This document shows positions 23,428-32,801 of a stretch of DNA of 54,369 nt, one piece after another. The notes under the pieces were generated by a model. It worked only from the letters and a program-made list of their open reading frames with translations. It was not told where the DNA came from and made no database searches. The position numbers and the translations under genes were made by a program. Source of the DNA: JBFHQE01 sp041592335 (GTDB lineage Bacteria; Pseudomonadota; Gammaproteobacteria; Thiohalobacterales; Thiohalobacteraceae); contig JBFHQE010000016.1 in assembly GCA_041592335.1 (NCBI GenBank), positions 1 through 54,369 of the forward strand. The letters run 5' to 3'. Within the stretch, counting starts at the first letter, position 1; every line of letters starts with the position of its first letter.

Positions 23428-25509
23428 CTAGTCCACCGTAACCTCGCCGCTACGGGTCACTTCAATCAGCTGGTTGACCAGCTGTCGCCAGTCCACCTGG
23501 TCCGCGTAACCGACGATATCGATGCGTGGCGGCATTAACCCGCCCTTCACGATGTAATAGCCCTGGGCTGCCGGTTGCGCCCCGCGCATCTGGCAAACCC
23601 CCTGTTCCAGCCGACAACCCAGCCCCAGCTTGTCATAGGAAAAGTCTTCAAAAAAGCGCATGAAACTGCGTGACAGGGCACCGCCAACGCCGCCACCAAT
23701 CCTGGTCAGGTTATCGACCGCGCGCTGGCTGATGCGATGTCGACTCCTGTCATCGTCTGGCGTAATCAGCAAGGCATCGAATTTCACCGGCTGCCAGGCC
23801 AGCATATCCAGATCATTAATGTAACCGTCCAGTCGCCCCTGGATCTTGCCAAAAGAAAAAGTGCCTGTTACCGCTTCAAGATCGAGATTATCCAGCACAA
23901 TATCTCCCTGCAGCCGCGGCACCAGACCGAAGGGCTCATCGACCAGGAGGTTGTTGACCGTGATACTGCCGTCAAAAGCACTCACCAGCAGCGTACCGTC
24001 CAACTGCAACTGCCGGTCCTGGTAGCGCAATTCCGGAATCATGCCCGACAGTTTCCCACCGAAGGTCTGCCATCCCAATGCTTCGGTCAGCTGCAACATC
24101 GATACTGGCTGCAGATAAGCATCGAATGACCAGGCCATGCCCTCATCGCCCGGATCGCGCATGAAGCCCTCTTCTATCTCGATTGCACCATCAAAGAACG
24201 GAATGGATACAGGTTCCGCGAGCTGGAATTCATTGCGCAAGGATGAAAATGTGATCCGTGAAGCCCCGAAGGGAAGCTGATAGAAATTCGCCTGATTCCA
24301 GGAGATTTCAGAGTGCTGCCGTGCATCCTCATCGCTCCAGTTCAACGAACCCTTAAGGCCCTGGATGCCAAACTGACCATCTGCCTCCTGCACGGCAATA
24401 TTGTTCAACCGCGCATTGAGGCGCGTCGCTTCCGGCGTCCATTCAACTTCACCGGACAGGCTACCCTTTAAATCGAGCGCGGGAATGTCGAATTCATACA
24501 GCCAGGGCTGAATGTAGGCAGGATAAACCGTTCCCAACAACAACGATTGTGCCTGCACTTTCAGCGCCCGCAACTGGAACTGCTCCTGAAAACTGAAACG
24601 AACAGACGTGGTCAACTCTGCCACGCCCGGTTGGCGCCAATGCAGATCGGAGAGTGACACCTCACCCGTGGGCTGCCAGTTAAACTCGCTGGAGAACCGC
24701 AGGGGATGAGTGCTGGCATTTATGCCCACCGGATCGGTGTAGATAAAACCCGAGGCAACATCCGCGCTCACATTCCCCCGCCATGCACCCTGTCGCTGTC
24801 TTGCCTGCAGATCCAGACTGCCCGACACAGCTTCCATTGCCTGGGTCGTTTCCAGGTTCGATATGCTGATGCCTTTAAACTTTCCAGCTAATTCGATTGA
24901 CCTGAGCTCGCCGCTCGCCAGCGACAAGCCGACGTCAATGTCCGCTGTTCCGCTCGTCAACACCAACTCCGGCAGGACAACAAACTGGTTTATGAATTTA
25001 TAGGCATCATACGTTATGCCCTGACCATTAACCTGGATGCGCTGCTCATCGCCAAATTGCCATTTAATTGTTAGCGCCTGCCAGTAACCTTTCAGTTCGC
25101 CCAGCCCGATACGCAGCCTGCCTTCATCGGACTGGTAAGCAATAACCATCGCCAGTTGCACTGTTTGTTGCGTCGGGGTACGTAGTTTCAAAGTGCCGCC
25201 ATTGCAGCTCAACGCTGGCATGGGCTGAAAATCGGCACAGTTGATTGAAAGCAACGAGAGTTTCCCCGAGACACCCGAAAGAGCTGCCGAATCGGCGGCC
25301 AACGTCAGTTGTAATTTACCCGATGACGTGAAACCCAGCTGGCTCGTGACATTCTCAAGTTGCAGCTGGTCTCCGACAATATCCCGCAGTGAAAACTGCA
25401 ACGATTCGATGGCATCAGTATTCCGGATGAACAAGAAACTCGAAACACAAGCAAACAGCAAAACAAGGAGGAAAGATGCAAAACCGGTTGCCAGCGATTG
25501 TCGAGGCAT
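23428..25509 (-). CDS. ydbH: YdbH-family AsmA-like intermembrane protein
   Basis: Large AsmA-like protein of 693 residues: one N-terminal membrane anchor (about 8-29) and then a long periplasmic region made almost entirely of beta strands, consistent with the hydrophobic groove of intermembrane lipid bridges such as TamB, YhdP and YdbH. The C-terminal segment (YYIVKGGLMPPRIDIVGYADQVDWRQLVNQL) is the YdbH-type end. The E. coli protein is about 880 residues, so this is a shorter form. It follows cysM by 17 bases and precedes ydbL by 71. The role, phospholipid movement to the outer membrane, is inferred from the E. coli orthologue. Confidence 0.82.
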   Translation of the reverse strand: MPRQSLATGFASFLLVLLFACVSSFLFIRNTDAIESLQFSLRDIVGDQLQLENVTSQLGFTSSGKLQLTLAADSAALSGVSGKLSLLSINCADFQPMPALSCNGGTLKLRTPTQQTVQLAMVIAYQSDEGRLRIGLGELKGYWQALTIKWQFGDEQRIQVNGQGITYDAYKFINQFVVLPELVLTSGTADIDVGLSLASGELRSIELAGKFKGISISNLETTQAMEAVSGSLDLQARQRQGAWRGNVSADVASGFIYTDPVGINASTHPLRFSSEFNWQPTGEVSLSDLHWRQPGVAELTTSVRFSFQEQFQLRALKVQAQSLLLGTVYPAYIQPWLYEFDIPALDLKGSLSGEVEWTPEATRLNARLNNIAVQEADGQFGIQGLKGSLNWSDEDARQHSEISWNQANFYQLPFGASRITFSSLRNEFQLAEPVSIPFFDGAIEIEEGFMRDPGDEGMAWSFDAYLQPVSMLQLTEALGWQTFGGKLSGMIPELRYQDRQLQLDGTLLVSAFDGSITVNNLLVDEPFGLVPRLQGDIVLDNLDLEAVTGTFSFGKIQGRLDGYINDLDMLAWQPVKFDALLITPDDDRSRHRISQRAVDNLTRIGGGVGGALSRSFMRFFEDFSYDKLGLGCRLEQGVCQMRGAQPAAQGYYIVKGGLMPPRIDIVGYADQVDWRQLVNQLIEVTRSGEVTVD

Positions 25510-25526
25510 GGCCTGGTACGGAGATA

Positions 25527-26423
25527 TCAGTCGGGAAAAACGCCCGTGGAAAGATAACGATCACCCCGATCGCAAATGATACTGACGATCACGGCGTTCT
25601 CTAGTTGGGTCGATAGTCGCAGCGCGGCTGCCACGGCGCCACCCGAGGAAATGCCGCAAAAGATACCTTCCTTGCGCGCCAGGTCGCGAGTGGTGTTCTC
25701 GGCATCTTCCTGGCTGACTTCCATGATGCGATCGACACGGCTTGGATCATAGATTTTCGGCAGGTACTCTTTGGGCCAACGCCGGATACCGGGAATGGAA
25801 GAACCCTCCGTCGGCTGCACACCGACTATCTGAACTCCCTGGTTACGTTCCTTGAGGTAACGCGAAGTCCCCATGATGGTGCCGGTGGTTCCCATGGAGC
25901 TGACAAAATGCGTGACCTTGCCCTGCGTATCCCGCCATATTTCCGGACCGGTCGACTCGTAATGCGCCAGCGGGTTATCGCGATTGGCAAACTGGTCCAG
26001 CACGATACCCTTGCCTTCCGCCTGCATCTGATCCGCCAGGTCGCGCGCGCCTTCCATGCTCTGCTCACGGGTGACCAGCACAATCTCGGCGCCGAAGGCC
26101 TTCATCAGGGCACGTCGCTCAACACTCATGTTCTCCGGCATGATCAGGATCATCTTGTAACCCTTCATTGCCGCGACCATGGCCAGCGCAATACCAGTAT
26201 TACCACTGGTCGCTTCAATCAGCGTATCGCCGGGTTTGATATCCCCCCGCAGCTCGGCATGCTGAATCATCGATAACGCCGGACGATCCTTGACCGAACC
26301 CGCCGGATTGTTACCTTCCAGCTTGACCAGAACGGTATTCGTGGTATCGCCCGGCAAGCGCTGCAGGCGCACCAGCGGCGTATTGCCGACGAAAGATTCG
26401 AGGGTTGGATAGTCCATCTGCAT
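25527..26423 (-). CDS. cysM: Cysteine synthase B
   Basis: PLP-dependent O-acetylserine sulfhydrylase B, making cysteine from O-acetylserine and sulfide or S-sulfocysteine from thiosulfate. It has 298 residues. The PLP lysine is Lys45 in NPAGSVKDRPA, the TSGNTG loop binds the substrate carboxylate, and the phosphate loop is SMGTTGTIMG. The C-terminus CDRGDRYLST is CysM-like. The start is ATG 26423 or 26417. It is divergent from the receptor operon; the short gap of about 120 bases contains TTGACA on the plus strand (26480-26485) but no well-spaced -10 and no Fur-box-like palindrome. Confidence 0.95.
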   Translation of the reverse strand: MQMDYPTLESFVGNTPLVRLQRLPGDTTNTVLVKLEGNNPAGSVKDRPALSMIQHAELRGDIKPGDTLIEATSGNTGIALAMVAAMKGYKMILIMPENMSVERRALMKAFGAEIVLVTREQSMEGARDLADQMQAEGKGIVLDQFANRDNPLAHYESTGPEIWRDTQGKVTHFVSSMGTTGTIMGTSRYLKERNQGVQIVGVQPTEGSSIPGIRRWPKEYLPKIYDPSRVDRIMEVSQEDAENTTRDLARKEGIFCGISSGGAVAAALRLSTQLENAVIVSIICDRGDRYLSTGVFPD

Positions 26424-26543
26424 AGTCCAGGTGTTAACTCTACTGTCCAGTTCGCGAGGATACCTGAGCAGACATTTTATTGACAGTGCAAAATAGGTAA
26501 GATGCGAGGACTACTTGAATAAAGAACAAGATTGGGGATAGAT

Positions 26544-28721
26544 ATGATGACCACCCGCTCCCTGCCCTGGCTGTTGTCCAGCGTGCTGTTGTTCCATGCC
26601 GCATCCGCTGTTGCAGCCAACGAAACCCAGCTTGCCGATCTCACGGCCGAGGATTATTTTTTTACACCGATGCCAATGGTGTTATCCGCCTCGCGCCTGG
26701 CCCAGTCCCAGTATCAGACACCGGTTGCGGTAACCATCATCGACCGCGCGATGATCGATGCCAGTGGCGCACTGGATATTCCGGACCTGCTGCGACTGGT
26801 TCCCGGTTTTCAGGTCAGCCATGCCGCCGGCCATACTACCTCGGCCACCTATCATGGCCTGGCCGATGAGTATGCACGCCGCATGCAGGTGCTGATCGAT
26901 AACCGCCCGGTTTACGGACCAGTTCTCGGAGGCGTTCGCTGGACCGACATCCCGGTAGACATAGAAGACATCGAACGCATCGAAGTAGTCCGTGGACCCA
27001 ATACTGCCGCCTATGGCGCCAACTCATTCCTGGGCGCCATCAATATCACGACCATTCATAGCGCACAGGCAAAAGGCAACAAGGTATTACTGGCCTCGGG
27101 CAACAAGGACATGCAGAAATATTACGCCCGGCATGGCGGCGAACTGGGCGAATTGAATTATCGCCTGACACTGGCGCATCGCGAAGATGAAGGATTCAAA
27201 TCCTACAAAGAAAACATCGACCAGGTCATCACACGCGACAACCTGGGCGTCATTAACTACATCAGCTACCCTCCCGGCATCGAGGTAAGCGGCGAAGGCG
27301 TCGACAGCAAACGCGTCAGCCTGTTGAATTTCCGTGGCGACTATATCGCACCCAATCACGATGTCTGGGAATTCCATGTCGGCTATAACGGAGGACCACG
27401 CCAGGAAGGTCGATCCATTCTTGACTGGGCAGATCCTCAACGGACGCGCGAAGTAGAAAGCCACTTCCAGCAGATCAAATGGGAACGCACCTTCTCCGCG
27501 GACGACAGCATATCCATCCAGTTCCACCACACCTTGATGGATCAATCGGAACGTAGTTTTTCCGATCTTAGTATCGGCGAAATCCTGTTTGTCGAGGGGA
27601 TTGCCCCGTCGTTGGCCGCGGCCCAGGCCTATATCGCAAGCATCGGCGAAACGGATGAGCCTCTGCTGCTGGATTTCAGCACCCACGAACAACGCTACGA
27701 GATAGAGCTGCAACACAACCTGCGCCTGGACCAATCCAAGCGAATGGCATGGGGCATGAGCGTTCGACATGACCGCGTTAACGGCCCGGGCTGGTTCAAT
27801 ACAACGGACGACATCATCAATAACCAGCACCGACTTTTCGCCAACATGGAGTGGCAGGCGCTGGATAAAACCATTATCAATTTCGGCACCATGTTCGAAC
27901 ACAGCGACCTTGCGGGCAGCCACATTTCACCACGACTGGCCGTCAATTATCAGCTGCATCCAAACCACGGCCTGCGCGCCGGCGTTTCCCGCGCCATTCG
28001 CATGCCAACCGTACTGGAACAGAAAATCGATTCGCGCCTGGGATTCATCGACGGCCCGACGCTGGATGTCTCCACTATCAGCCCCAACAAGCTGACGCCG
28101 GAACGTATGCGTTCATTCGAGCTGGGCTACCTGGGCAACTGGCCCGAGAAGCATCTGACGCTGGATGCGAAGTTATTTCATGATGAAATTGAAGACCGGA
28201 TTCATAACCCCAAGGATCTGGCCAGCCCCTATGACCCGGTCGACAACCGCGTGCTGATCTATACCAACACCGGCGCAGTCGACATCAACGGTGCCGAGTT
28301 CGCCTTGAGCTGGCGGCCCGCAACACGCACCATGGCGAATCTAAGCTACGCCTACGCCAAGGCAAACGGCTGGGCGTTCAACGCGCTGAACAACCCGAAC
28401 GATCCGCATGACACCGAAAACCTGCAGGACGACGTGCCGACGCACACCATCAGCCTGTTTCTGATGCATCGACTGCCCGGGCGCTGGGATGTCAGTTCCA
28501 CCTTCTACAAGGTAAGGGCCATGCGCTGGTTGGGCGATGGCGATAAACTGCCTGGCTACAAGCGACTGGATTTCCGCATCAAAAAAGGCTTCTCGATCGG
28601 CAACAACCGGGAAGGACACGTAGCGCTTTCCCTGCAAAACGTGCTTGATGAGTACCAGGAGTTCCGTGCCGAAAATATCTTTGATACGCGCGGTTACCTG
28701 GAACTGGGCCTGGAATTCTAG
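26544..28721 (+). CDS. TonB-dependent outer-membrane receptor
   Basis: 725-residue receptor. A signal peptide (about 1-24, ending AVAA) is followed by a possible TonB box (PMVLSAS), a plug domain (about 50-165, with TPVAVTIIDR, LLRLVPGFQV and VEVVRGPNTAAYGANSFLGAINITT) and a beta-barrel ending in an aromatic residue (LELGLEF). The start is ATG 26544 with GGGGA upstream. The ligand cannot be read from the sequence; iron or cobalamin is the usual guess. No Fur-like site is visible upstream and no ABC transporter follows. It is the first gene of a three-gene operon with a periplasmic binding protein and a BarA-type kinase. Confidence 0.92.
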   Translation: MMTTRSLPWLLSSVLLFHAASAVAANETQLADLTAEDYFFTPMPMVLSASRLAQSQYQTPVAVTIIDRAMIDASGALDIPDLLRLVPGFQVSHAAGHTTSATYHGLADEYARRMQVLIDNRPVYGPVLGGVRWTDIPVDIEDIERIEVVRGPNTAAYGANSFLGAINITTIHSAQAKGNKVLLASGNKDMQKYYARHGGELGELNYRLTLAHREDEGFKSYKENIDQVITRDNLGVINYISYPPGIEVSGEGVDSKRVSLLNFRGDYIAPNHDVWEFHVGYNGGPRQEGRSILDWADPQRTREVESHFQQIKWERTFSADDSISIQFHHTLMDQSERSFSDLSIGEILFVEGIAPSLAAAQAYIASIGETDEPLLLDFSTHEQRYEIELQHNLRLDQSKRMAWGMSVRHDRVNGPGWFNTTDDIINNQHRLFANMEWQALDKTIINFGTMFEHSDLAGSHISPRLAVNYQLHPNHGLRAGVSRAIRMPTVLEQKIDSRLGFIDGPTLDVSTISPNKLTPERMRSFELGYLGNWPEKHLTLDAKLFHDEIEDRIHNPKDLASPYDPVDNRVLIYTNTGAVDINGAEFALSWRPATRTMANLSYAYAKANGWAFNALNNPNDPHDTENLQDDVPTHTISLFLMHRLPGRWDVSSTFYKVRAMRWLGDGDKLPGYKRLDFRIKKGFSIGNNREGHVALSLQNVLDEYQEFRAENIFDTRGYLELGLEF

Positions 28722-28752
28722 GCAGGGTATCGCACCGATACCGAGTCAAGCC

Positions 28753-29739
28753 ATGGACAGGCGCCTTCCCTGCAATAAACAGCACGCCCTCGTTGCATTA
28801 GGGCAATGGCTGTGCCTGCTGCTATGCCTGTTATTCAGCCCGGTTAGCAACGCAACAGAACCCGTCCGGCATCTGGCGATCATTATCAACGGCAACTCGC
28901 CGATTCATACAGATTTCAGCAGCACCTTATCCCGGAACATCCAGAACTCAGCGAGTCTTCCGTCAAAGATCAGCATCGTTGATATTGCGCAGCCTTCAAG
29001 CAGGCTACCGGACCAGGCCGCCGACCTCATCGTCAGTGTCGGCACCGAGGCAACTTCCTGGTCACTTGAGCAAGCCGGCAACAAACCCCAGCTCGCAACC
29101 CTGATTCCACAACAGAGTTACCAGGCGTTAATACAGCAGCATCCTAATCATGATGCATCGCACCACTCCGCAATTTTCATTGATCAACCATTACGACGCC
29201 AGGCCGAGTTACTACGCCTTATATTCCCGAAAGCGAAAAAGATTGGCACCCTGCTGGGTCCTGGCAGTCAATCGCAGGCGGCGCGTCTCGAACAGCTGCT
29301 GGGCACTTTTTCGATGACTCTTGCAGCGGCCCAACTCGGGTCGCAGGACAATCCCGTAGCGCCTCTGGACAGTATTCTCAACAGCAGCGATGTGTTTCTC
29401 GCGTTGCCCGATCCCGCCGTTTTCAACCGCCACAGTCTCGCGGGCATATTACTGACCACCTACCGCCATCGCGTACCTGTTATCGGATTTTCGCAGGCTT
29501 ACGTACAGGCGGGCGCGCTGGCCGCGGTATACAGCAGCGCGGACCAGATTGCAGAACACACGGCCCAGCAGGTTCTTGCGCTGCTGCGACAACCCGTACC
29601 ACGTTTACCGTCACCGACCCACCCGGCGTATTTCTCGATCGCGATCAACCACCAGGTAGCGCGCTCGCTGAGTCTCGAATTGCCCGATGCAAAATGGCTC
29701 GAACAGAGACTTATTCAACTGGAACAGGACCAGCCATGA
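28753..29739 (+). CDS. Periplasmic substrate-binding protein (ABC_sub_bind type)
   Basis: 328 residues from ATG 28753, 31 bases after the receptor. The N-terminus is a signal peptide (about 1-35, LCLLLCLLFSPVSNA). The mature part is a two-lobed type 1 periplasmic-binding fold of the PF04392 kind: LIVSVGTEATSW, LLRLIFPKAKKIGTLLGPGSQ, DVFLALPDPAVFNRHSLAGILLTTYRHRVPVIGFS and YVQAGALAAVYSS. No permease or ATPase gene accompanies it, so transport is not its obvious role. Its stop overlaps the ATG of the kinase (ATGA), which suggests stoichiometric production and a sensory partnership. Confidence 0.85.
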   Translation: MDRRLPCNKQHALVALGQWLCLLLCLLFSPVSNATEPVRHLAIIINGNSPIHTDFSSTLSRNIQNSASLPSKISIVDIAQPSSRLPDQAADLIVSVGTEATSWSLEQAGNKPQLATLIPQQSYQALIQQHPNHDASHHSAIFIDQPLRRQAELLRLIFPKAKKIGTLLGPGSQSQAARLEQLLGTFSMTLAAAQLGSQDNPVAPLDSILNSSDVFLALPDPAVFNRHSLAGILLTTYRHRVPVIGFSQAYVQAGALAAVYSSADQIAEHTAQQVLALLRQPVPRLPSPTHPAYFSIAINHQVARSLSLELPDAKWLEQRLIQLEQDQP

Positions 29740-32435
29740 TAAGAAGCTTATCAATCAATGCACGCATCCTTCTCGCGGCCCTGCTGCCCGCAATAGGCAT
29801 CGTGATTCTCCTGAGCACCTATTTTGTTCGCAGCCAGCTTATCCATCTTGATCAGGCGCTGGACCAGAGAGGACAGGTGATTGCCAGCCAGTTAGCCCAG
29901 GCCGCCGAATATGGCGTATTTTCCGGCAACAACACCATACTCGTTAACCTGGCAAACGCCTTGCTTGTCGAGCAGGATGTTATGCGCATCACGATCAGCA
30001 ACGTTGATGATGCGATCCTGGTGGACATGAAAAATTCGATTGATGCCGAGCTTACCGATAACAACCATCTTGTCTTCAGCAGTAACATTCATTCCAGCAA
30101 TGTCACGGTCAGCGACTTTGATGAAAGCCTCCAGGTCGTCGGCACGATTCTTCTGGGCAAAGTCCAGGTTATTCTATCCAAGCAGAACACCATTGCCGCT
30201 AAACGCAAGATCCTGCTTACCAGCCTGTTTATCGCGTTACTGGTGCTTTCTATTGGCAGCCTGTTCGCCTTGCAGACCGGCCGCAGCCTGGCGAGGCCAT
30301 TACATCACCTCACCCGCGCGGTATCGGCGGTTGCCAGCGGCAAGCTTGAAACCCGCGTCGAACAACATTCAAAAGGTGAACTGGGCGAGCTGGAACAGGG
30401 CTTCAACACCATGGCGTCGGCGTTGCAGGAAGCGCAGCAGGAACTGCAACGCCAGGTGGATGCCGCCACTCGCGAATTACGCGAAACACTGGAGGCCGTC
30501 GAAATCCAGAATGTACAGCTGGACCTGGCAAGGCGTCACGCACTTGATGTTAGCAAGGAAAAGACCGCGTTCCTGGCCAACATGTCGCATGAAATCCGTA
30601 CTCCCATGAATGGCTTGCTGGGTTTTATCGATTTGTTATTGCGCACCCCTCTTAATGGGGAACAACGCGAATACACATCAACCATCCGCAAGTCCGCCGC
30701 CAACCTGCTGATCATCGTGAACGACATTCTGGATTTTTCGAAGATTGAGTCAAACAAGCTGGTGATTGATTCGCAACCCTTCAATTTACGCGAAGCCCTG
30801 GAAGATTCGGTCGACCTGATGGCGCCAGTAGCGCATGAAAAAAACCTGGAGCTGGTATTGCTGATCTATTCGGATGTTCCACTTAACCTGTTCGGCGATT
30901 CGAATCGCATACGCCAGATTCTGCTTAACCTGATTGGCAATGCCATCAAATTTACCGAAAGCGGCACGGTTACCGTACGCGTCATGCTCGATGAAGTGGA
31001 GTCCAGTATAGACACCTGCCCCGCCATTCGATTCAGCGTGACAGACACCGGGATTGGCTTAAGCGAAGCGCAACAGCAACACCTGTTCAAGGCCTTCAGC
31101 CAGCTCGACAATTCTCCCGCTAAACGCCATGGCGGTACCGGGCTGGGTCTCTTTATATCGAGAAACCTGGTGGAGGCCATGCACGGCCGCATCGGCATTG
31201 AAAGCAAACTTGGCCAGGGCGCAAATTTCTGGTTCTCTCTGCCCCTGGAAGTACAACGCAATGTCGCCACCCAGGCCGGGGAAACCACGCTCGACACCCC
31301 TCTGAATGCACTCGTTTATGACCCGCATGACCTTGCACGGCTGGCATTACGCCACCCGCTGGAGGAATGGGGCTTCAAGGTCAAGGAAGCCTCTAGTCGA
31401 GAAAAGCTGTTTGAAAGGATTCAGTCAGCCCGGTTCGACATCATCATTCTCGGCCTGACCAGTAACACGCCGGAAGAAACTGAACGCTCGCACCAGTTTC
31501 TGGCCCAGGTTAATCAATACGGGATGCCGGTCATTGCCATGGTCAGCGAAATCGAACATGACCGGTTACAGCAGTGGCGCGACAGTGGCGCCAGCGTCTG
31601 CATTACCAAGCCGACGCGACGCGAACTGCTGCACCGCACGCTCTGGCAGGTATTGCAGCTTCCCGAGGAAGATACCGAAGAGTTCATTGACAGGCGCAAC
31701 ACGCCACGCCCCGTGATGCCCAACCTCACCGGCGCTACATTCCTGCTGGCCGACGATAACGAGATCAACCGCAAACTGATCAGCCTGCAACTGGAAAGTC
31801 TCGGCGTGCATGTGGACTGCGCCATCAATGGTGAAGAGGCCATCTCATTAACGACGAATAAGCATTACGACCTGATCCTGATGGATCTGCACATGCCTGG
31901 CATGAGTGGCGACGAATCCGCCAGGGAAATACGTCGGCACAACACGCTGAATCAATCCACCCCGATCATTGCGATCACCGCCAACGTCTTCCTGGAAGAA
32001 ACGCAGAACCTGCGGGCACATGGCATCAATGATTACCTGACCAAGCCAATCTCGGAGTACAGTCTGTGGGATATGATTAAACGCTGGATTGGCCGGGAAA
32101 TGAGCGAGCGACCCGCCAAGGCAATTCCGGGGGCGGAATCACTTTTATCGCAACGCCCCGAAATCCTGAAGGAACTGCTTAACCTGTTAAGAAAAGACCT
32201 GCCCGATCAACGTCGCAACATCGCCCGGGCTTTTGAACGCAAGGACTGGAAAGCATTGCGTCAACATGCGCACAAGCTGAATGGATCTGCTGCTTATTGC
32301 AAAGCAGACCGACTCCGCTCTGCCGCCGCCAAGCTGGAAAAGGCGGCTTATGAAGAGGATGTGCCCATGATCGAAAATGCTTACGTCCAGTGCAACCAGG
32401 CTATTGAACAACTAATCAACGACTGCATTCATTAA
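29736..32435 (+). CDS. barA: BarA/GacS-type hybrid sensor kinase
   Basis: Tripartite hybrid histidine kinase of 899 residues that should phosphorylate a UvrY/GacA-type regulator controlling Csr small RNAs. Layout: TM1 (9-31), periplasmic loop to about 155, TM2 (about 158-180), HAMP, HisKA with His285 (ANMSHEIRTPMNG), HATPase (NAIKFT, DTGIG, GGTGLGL), a first receiver with Gly573 in place of the phospho-Asp, a second receiver with Asp717 (LILMDLHMPG) and an Hpt domain with His846 (HKLNGSAAY). E. coli BarA has the same degenerate first receiver (MLLGIA). The cysM/rlmD/acpS neighbourhood also fits gacS loci. Its position as the third gene behind a receptor and binding protein is the unusual part. 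Its end overlaps acpS by 24 bases. Confidence 0.9.
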   Translation: MIRSLSINARILLAALLPAIGIVILLSTYFVRSQLIHLDQALDQRGQVIASQLAQAAEYGVFSGNNTILVNLANALLVEQDVMRITISNVDDAILVDMKNSIDAELTDNNHLVFSSNIHSSNVTVSDFDESLQVVGTILLGKVQVILSKQNTIAAKRKILLTSLFIALLVLSIGSLFALQTGRSLARPLHHLTRAVSAVASGKLETRVEQHSKGELGELEQGFNTMASALQEAQQELQRQVDAATRELRETLEAVEIQNVQLDLARRHALDVSKEKTAFLANMSHEIRTPMNGLLGFIDLLLRTPLNGEQREYTSTIRKSAANLLIIVNDILDFSKIESNKLVIDSQPFNLREALEDSVDLMAPVAHEKNLELVLLIYSDVPLNLFGDSNRIRQILLNLIGNAIKFTESGTVTVRVMLDEVESSIDTCPAIRFSVTDTGIGLSEAQQQHLFKAFSQLDNSPAKRHGGTGLGLFISRNLVEAMHGRIGIESKLGQGANFWFSLPLEVQRNVATQAGETTLDTPLNALVYDPHDLARLALRHPLEEWGFKVKEASSREKLFERIQSARFDIIILGLTSNTPEETERSHQFLAQVNQYGMPVIAMVSEIEHDRLQQWRDSGASVCITKPTRRELLHRTLWQVLQLPEEDTEEFIDRRNTPRPVMPNLTGATFLLADDNEINRKLISLQLESLGVHVDCAINGEEAISLTTNKHYDLILMDLHMPGMSGDESAREIRRHNTLNQSTPIIAITANVFLEETQNLRAHGINDYLTKPISEYSLWDMIKRWIGREMSERPAKAIPGAESLLSQRPEILKELLNLLRKDLPDQRRNIARAFERKDWKALRQHAHKLNGSAAYCKADRLRSAAAKLEKAAYEEDVPMIENAYVQCNQAIEQLINDCIH

Positions 32436-32801
32436 GGTCACAAAAGCAACCGCAAACTCTTTTTCATCGGCTATCGACACATACCCCGGACCCACGCCAT
32501 TTTCGCGCGCAATCTCAGCCACCCTTCCCGCCATTTCCAGCAAGGGCTTGCCCAGTTGATCGTGAGAAACCGAAATTTCGCGCAACGACATTCCCATCCG
32601 CAGACCGGTGCCCAGCGCCTTCAACGTGGCCTCCTTGACAGCAAACCGCCTGGCCAGGAAATTGGCTTGCGCCACATGCCGATCATATTCACCAAGCTCA
32701 ACGTTGGAGAGGATCTTTTCCGCAAAGCGTCGTCCGTGCCGCGCGATGTTATCCTGCATGCGGGCCACGTTGACGATATCTGTGCCGATGCCGTAAATCA
32801 T
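32412..32801 (-). CDS. acpS: Holo-[acyl-carrier-protein] synthase
   Basis: Transfers 4'-phosphopantetheine from CoA to apo-ACP, switching on fatty-acid synthesis. It has 129 residues, family length. GIGTDIVNVARM at the N-terminus holds the Mg-binding Asp, and FAVKEATLKALGTG holds the second acidic ligand. Its ATG overlaps the pdxJ stop (ATGA). It is the last gene of the long minus-strand superoperon and converges with barA, overlapping it by 24 bases. Confidence 0.96.
   Translation of the reverse strand: MIYGIGTDIVNVARMQDNIARHGRRFAEKILSNVELGEYDRHVAQANFLARRFAVKEATLKALGTGLRMGMSLREISVSHDQLGKPLLEMAGRVAEIARENGVGPGYVSIADEKEFAVAFVTLMNAVVD

Noticed and set aside
26480..26499. TTGACA before the TonB receptor as a complete promoter
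   Set aside because: No -10 sequence lies at an acceptable distance; the nearest TAAGAT is only 12 bases away.
27087..27923. 278-codon minus-strand frame opposite the TonB receptor
   Set aside because: Antisense shadow with no motif; the receptor frame is clearly real.
31440..31470. Missing phospho-Asp in the first receiver of the BarA-type kinase taken as a defect
   Set aside because: E. coli BarA has the same degenerate first receiver (Gly at this place), so it is a family trait, not decay.
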